NCBI RefSeq assembly: GCF_004664715.2
Contig: NC_051084.1
Location: forward strand, 62,075,334 to 62,139,333
DNA length: 64,000 nucleotides
Direction of reading: 5' to 3'
Source of the DNA: Peromyscus leucopus
Taxonomy: Eukaryota > Chordata > Mammalia > Rodentia > Cricetidae
The number at the start of each line of letters is the position of its first letter. The stretch's first letter is position 1. Position numbers and translations under genes: made by a program. Under the pieces are notes generated by a model, which was not told where the DNA came from, did no database searches, and saw only the letters and a program-made list of their open reading frames with translations. Positions 59,728 to 64,000 of the stretch are shown here, piece after piece.

Positions 59728-59742
59728 ACTGCCACCTTGTGG
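59728..59742 (-). promoter_or_regulatory. CTCF-like core motif
   Basis: The minus strand reads CCACAAGGTGGCAGT. It fits the CTCF core CCASYAGRKGGCA except for one position. A motif match alone does not show binding. Confidence 0.3.
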
Positions 59743-59860
59743 CTCAAGGTGAATTTACAAAGAAATCTGTCTTCATGCTCCTCCAGGTAGGCCTCAGTGG
59801 AAAGAATCAAATTGTTAGGGGTAATGGCTAGATAGAAAGCGAGCACATTTTTCAAGATGA

Positions 59861-59889
59861 TAACAACAACAACAACAACAACAATAATA
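59861..59889. repeat. (CAA)n tract
   Basis: About nine CAA units with an AAT change at the end. Confidence 0.93.
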
Positions 59890-60678
59890 AGACGTAAAAT
59901 AATTTAAAATGGAAATGGTAATTCAACGTGTTTCTTCAAGCTCATTCCCCTTTCACATTCCTCTTTCTGTGTCACACACAACAAGGTCTATGTAGTTGTG
60001 GAAGTGTGTTTTAGGGATACAGGAGGCACTTATCTCAGCTGAGCTTCTCACCGTGGCCCTCAGAAAGGATACTGTCCCCTCCACCTCTCTTTGCTGTCCA
60101 TTGGGTTTACCATAAGAACACTCCAAGGAATTTCCCCCAAAGCTAAGGATAAGGATGTGGCCTGGTAAGGTTTGTGTACCGGCTCAGCACTGTCCTGCCT
60201 CGTGATCCGAGCAATTGGTTGCTGCATGCTCGAGAATGGTACGGTGAGATGAACAGTCGCTGGGCTCTCAGGGGTTGACTGGTCACCAGGTGCCCCAGCG
60301 GCGTCAGGCCATCCCTGTTACTCATGCACAGATCCTGACCACTGCTTGCCTCCTCATGTCCTGAGGAAAGCTGGCAAGGAACTGTATGTAGACCTGGCCC
60401 CTTCTTACAGCTGTTTGACCACGAGAAGTCAATTCATGGACATGGTTTCCTCCTCTCTTCACTGTGGTTATAAACAAGAAGAACCCCATCGTTTTATTTT
60501 CAGTCTTCACATTTGATGATGTTGTAGTCTGACTGCGAACTTCTATGAAATAGGTTCAAGTAGGCCCATTTCCCACACAGGAAGTGCGGCTTGCGTTCAC
60601 CTGTTCTGCGGCTAAACGACTCCTTTTGAGGAAAGGGGTCTCCTTGCTCATCAATGTGTTTTTCCCTTCTCACTTCAG

Positions 60679-60874
60679 TACTCGGCAACCTTTGACAGCT
60701 TTGCCCCCCAAAATCATCTCCTGCTGCAGCACGGGGACCTACCGCCTTACCCGGACATCATCATCAGATGTGGGAATCTCCTGGGTCAGTCGCTTTCATC
60801 TCCTCCTTTGCCCAGTCATGACAGAGGCTGTGATTGGTTCTTCAACAGCCAGTTAAGGCAGCTCACCTATCTGG
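60679..60874 (+). CDS. Pkhd1: Pkhd1 coding exon (likely human exon 50)
   Basis: This 196-nt exon (acceptor tcacttcag, donor CTGG|gtaagg) enters in phase 0 and leaves in phase 1. It reads [40 protein letters not shown] and ends [16 protein letters not shown], about residues 2638-2703 of human fibrocystin. [20 protein letters not shown] and [13 protein letters not shown] match as I recall. This is the linker before the second G8 domain. Where human has R2671 (a reported stop site, from memory), this genome has Leu (RCGNL). Confidence 0.96.
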
Positions 60875-61009
60875 GTAAGGATCCACCCACGGAAGTAGTT
60901 TTTGAGGGCATATAGTCAGAAAGCTTTCTTTATTCCTGAACTTCAGCTTTTGGGCTGTGAAATCAATGAGGAATAATGGGGCTGTGCTGTATGTTGTAAT
61001 TAAATGGGT

Positions 61010-61150
61010 GAACTCTGAAATCAGATCATATGGGTTTAAATCTCAATCCAAGGACTCAGTAGGAAGTGGGTGGTAGATAAATAGGTACTCTACATCTTAG
61101 TCCCTTTATTTGTAAAATAATAATAGGATCTACATCAAACATGCAGTCAA
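61010..61150 (+). repeat. MIR-like SINE, sense
   Basis: 'gtttaaatctcaatccaagg', 'tagtccctttatttgtaaaa' and 'taataataggatctacatca' follow a MIR. Confidence 0.6.
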
Positions 61151-61286
61151 ATAAAGGGTGGCATGTAAAATTCTTTATCAAAGTTCTTAATCTATATTAA
61201 GTGTTTGTGATATTAATATTTTAATTGATTTTAAGGTAGTGTTCTATTTGTAGTAAAATAATTGCAAATTAAAACTGCCCTGAGAT

Positions 61287-61475
61287 GGGGCTGGAGGGGT
61301 GGCTCCATGGTTAAAAGTGCTTGATGCTCCTACAAAGGACCTGAGTTTGCTTCCCAGGACAACTGCCAGTAACTCCAGCTCCAAGAGATCCAGGGGGATC
61401 TAGTGTTTGCAGGCATGAGACACGTGTTCACAAACTCATACTCAGATACACATGCATATACATAATTTTAAAAGG
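61287..61475 (+). repeat. B2 SINE, sense, diverged
   Basis: 'ggggctggaggggtggctcc' with 'aaaggacctgagtttgcttc' and an A/T-rich end. Confidence 0.85.
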
Positions 61476-61566
61476 CTGTTCGGAGAGTCCATTTCACTCT
61501 AGTCAGAATAGCTATCATCAAGACAACAACAACAAATGCTGACAAGAATGTATAGAAAGAAGAACT

Positions 61567-61708
61567 CTTTTTTGTTTGTTTGTTTTTTGAGACAGAGTTT
61601 CTCTGTGTAGCTTTTGGAGCCTGTCCTGAAACTCACTTTGTAGACCAGTCTGGCCTTGAACTCACAGAGTTCACCTGCCGCTGCATGCACCACCACTGCC
61701 TTGTGGGA
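61567..61708 (-). repeat. B1 SINE, antisense, nested in L1
   Basis: It runs from 'ttttttgtttgtttgttttt' to 'ccaccactgcctt', with 'gagacagagtttctctgtgt' and 'ggccttgaactcacagagtt'. An internal deletion removes the 'gtgctgggattaaag' part. Confidence 0.9.
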
Positions 61709-62098
61709 AGAGGAACTTTTATTCACCTCTACCAAGAATGTAAAGTGGTAAAGGCAATATGGAAATCAGTATGAAGGTGTCTCTAAAAACTAAAGACAGA
61801 ATTAATACATGACCAAGGTATACACATGGAAGATTCTCGATCAGCATATCAAAGACTCCTGCTCACCGATGTTTATTGATGCACCATTCACAATAGCTAG
61901 GAAATGGAGTCGGCCTTCCTTTCCATCAACAGAGGAGTGTAAGAAGAAAATTAATACCTATACACCATGCATTTTTTATCTGAGAAGAATTCAGATATGA
62001 CATTCAGAGGAAGATGTATAGGAACTAGATCATGCTAGAACCAATTAGCCAGGTTCAGAAAGACAAATATTTTGTTTTCTCTCATGTGTGAAATCTAG

Positions 62099-62100
<2 letters not shown>

Positions 62101-62147
<47 letters not shown>
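62101..62147. repeat. (GT)n microsatellite
   Basis: About 23 perfect GT units. Confidence 0.98.
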
Positions 62148-62148
<1 letters not shown>

Positions 62149-64000
62149 CATGGGAGGAGAAAAGAGGGCTATGAGAGAGGAGGGCATGTTCTGAATGGAA
62201 GGGAGGTAGGAACAAGAGAATGTCATGGCATATGTATATCATGAAAGTTGAAGAGGTGGTAACTGTGGGGGGAGGGGACAGGAAGAGGGACAGAAGTGGG
62301 AAGTGAAGAGGGACAGAGTCCAATGATGCATATGTATGGAAAGCCACAATAAATCCCACTTCTTTGCATGCTGATCAAAACATTAAAAAAAAAAGAAAGA
62401 AAGAAAAGAAAACAACCAACAACTAACTTTACCCTATGAAGGTGATAGCTGGCTGATTGCAGTGGGAACAGCAGAGACTATTTGCCAATGCTGACGCAAG
62501 TGAGCATGCTCGTGGCATTTGAGAAGAGAAACTTTGGAGAGCTGCTGAGGTTAAGGGGACTAGATGGCGTGAGCTAAGGATCCCTGGGCTGGAGGACTGG
62601 AGGATAGGCTGAGTCTGTCCAGGATCAGGGTTAGAGGAGGAAGAAGGACCCTGACAACCCCCGTCTTTGCAGTCTGCGGGCAGAAGGAGTTCCTAACCTT
62701 CTCCTGTGTGTGTTTCATAGCAACCCAGTGTTAGACACAGGGCTGTCCATTTTTGACCTCCTGAAGTCTATCTGGTTTTGTTCCTCTGCTCCAGTGTCCT
62801 CATGGGTCACTGAGAATCCTGGTGTCCACTTGTACCAGCCTCGCCAGCTCACCAATATGATCTAATCAATGGTAGTCATCCTATAGATGACCATTTCCAT
62901 AGAAGACATGCCATTAGTTCATTCCTCACTTTCATTTAATTGTTTAGCTTTTGTGACCTTTTAGGGTTTAGTGGCTACACTGCATTTTTGTGGTGGTATG
63001 CAAGAAAGAGTATCTGATAAAATGGGTTTCTGCAATGATGGCTCTGTTATAAATTGTTCTTAATAGATTCTGACAAATTCAGGGAGCCTGATCAACACAG
63101 CAAGTCTCAGCCCTGCCACAAGCCAGACTTGGCCCTAAGGATAGTAAATAGTAGGCAGTTGCCCTGGGTCACTTGTCTATCCCACTTGCACATAACCATA
63201 TGAAAACCGGGTCTGACCCACACAAAAGCTTTACCACTACTGAATTTTAATATACCAACGAAGGGAGAGTTGGCGCTTTCCTGGCATGAAAAGAAAACTT
63301 CTTGACAAATGGATTAAAATATATGTTCCTTGCACTGAATTTAACCATTCATATTTTATTTCAAATATGAACTAATCAAATGATAGTCATCGTTTCCATA
63401 GAAGACATTTTATTAGGTAGGTAGATTTTACTAATGAATACTTTTTTTTGTATCGAAATATCCTCATAGTCTTTCCTTTGCCTATGATTTGGAAAAGAAA
63501 AAGGAAGCCTTGGAGGGTTGCTTGAATGTGTAATGTACTTAAAGACTCTTGATTCTTGAAGAGGATGATCAATAGGAACTTGTGTGGTCAGAATCACCTC
63601 TTTTATACTCTAAGTGACTGGGGCAAATGAGTGACTACAACCACTTACGTTCCCATTTCTGATCTGGAATTGAGGTGTGTGCTGTTTCCCGGTGTTGGCT
63701 CCCCACGCAGCTACATTGACAATTGCACATTGACCGTGATTATGGATATCCTCCGTGTAAAGTTTACAGCTTCTGTAGGAATGAGGTGGATAGACTACCA
63801 TGCATCCCACAGACCTGTGTGCCTTTCCTCATAGCCTACTAACAGTGAGGTAATGATCATAGCCAGCACACCAACACAACCCATAGAAAGTACAGTTGGA
63901 GATTTGTGTTGCATGTTTGATAAATTAGTTAGATCCTTACTCTCATCCAGTTTCTTGTTTTGTGACCTTTTAGGATTACCATTAGAATAATTCACAAATA

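Larger units (their letters stand above)
59179..60678 (+). other. Intron, 1.5 kb
   Basis: It contains a 210-bp polypyrimidine tract (59429-59643), a CTCF-like motif (59728-59742) and (CAA)n (59861-59889). The last 700 bp has no recognised repeat and is fairly GC-balanced. Confidence 0.75.
61480..62395 (+). repeat. Rodent L1 ORF2 end and 3' UTR, sense
   Basis: 'ccatttcactctagtcagaa', 'gatgcaccattcacaatagc', 'ttttgttttctctcatgtgt' and an A-rich end near 62390. It is interrupted by the B1 at 61567-61708, and the (GT)n at 62101-62147 sits in its 3' UTR. Confidence 0.82.
1..64000 (+). other. Pkhd1: Pkhd1 locus, internal part (fibrocystin/polyductin)
   Basis: Thirteen + strand exons splice into one open frame of 661 codons. 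The product resembles human PKHD1 from about residue 2041 to 2703 (alignment from memory). Known of the family: fibrocystin is a very large single-pass membrane protein of primary cilia and apical membranes in kidney collecting duct and bile duct. Its ectodomain has IPT/TIG repeats, two G8 domains and parallel beta-helix (PbH1) repeats, and loss causes recessive polycystic kidney and liver disease. This part is extracellular and lies between the two G8 domains. Seven N-glycosylation sequons are visible (NFT, NLT, NDT, NTT, NGS, NAS, NKT). The signal peptide, TIG repeats, G8 cores, transmembrane segment and tail lie outside the window. The paralogue PKHD1L1 was considered, but near-identity in the exons at 36700 and 39069 favours PKHD1. 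Confidence 0.93.
60875..64000 (+). other. Intron (5' part), continues beyond the window
   Basis: It contains a probable MIR (61010-61150), a B2 (61287-61475), a sense L1 with a nested antisense B1 (61480-62395) and a (GT)n tract. 62400-64000 has no named element, apart from a degenerate direct repeat (62862 and 63372). The next Pkhd1 exon (start of the second G8 domain) was not found. Confidence 0.7.

Noticed and set aside
1..64000. PKHD1L1 (fibrocystin-L) as the gene
   Set aside because: The exon sequences match PKHD1 as I recall it at near identity ([29 protein letters not shown]). The paralogue is much more distant.
60875..64000. Next Pkhd1 exon (start of the second G8 domain)
   Set aside because: I looked for a phase-1 exon encoding the expected SGEGQVQVILRV-like start and found none, so it lies beyond the window.

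Overview
The window is mammalian nuclear DNA from a rodent, most likely a cricetid (vole, deer mouse or hamster group). Evidence: B1, B2 and B3/B4-type SINEs; a young B1 with the 'AAAGGCGCAAAGC'-type body I associate with cricetids; rodent L1 3' ends; rodent LTRs; many long (CA)n, (GA)n and (AT)n tracts; and a multi-exon gene with large introns. I see no prokaryotic, CRISPR or viral coding system.

The only gene I can support is part of Pkhd1 (fibrocystin/polyductin, the autosomal recessive polycystic kidney disease gene), on the + strand across the whole window. Thirteen consecutive coding exons lie at 2346-2556, 2947-3104, 5586-5777, 9116-9241, 12439-12495, 13916-14046, 22949-23061, 25690-25795, 28477-28611, 36700-36832, 39069-39315, 59001-59178 and 60679-60874. 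All have AG/GT splice sites. Their phases join into one uninterrupted frame of 1983 nt (661 codons). The protein matches my recollection of human fibrocystin from about residue 2041 to 2703. That runs from the segment just after the first G8 domain, through the parallel beta-helix-like ectodomain, to just before the second G8 domain. The exons probably correspond to human exons 38-50 (numbering from memory). The 5' and 3' parts of the gene lie outside the window.

Layout: 1-14 kb holds six exons with short introns and several repeats. 14-23 kb is an 8.9-kb intron. 23-29 kb holds three exons separated by ancient L1 and microsatellites. 28.6-36.7 kb is an 8-kb intron with old antisense L1. 36.7-39.3 kb has two exons. 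39.3-59.0 kb is a 19.7-kb intron holding rodent L1 3' ends, an apparent twin-primed L1, two B2 SINEs and a solo LTR with perfect 6-bp target-site duplications. 59-61 kb holds the last two exons, and the rest is intron with an L1 carrying a nested B1.

The most notable non-genic observations are: a 100-nt unbroken alternating purine/pyrimidine tract about 110 bp past an exon; the solo LTR with B1-like segments; the inverted L1; recent tandem duplications of 97 and 86 bp; an antisense B3-like SINE ending about 50 nt upstream of an exon; and a weak splice donor on the first exon. No convincing previously undescribed biological system was found.
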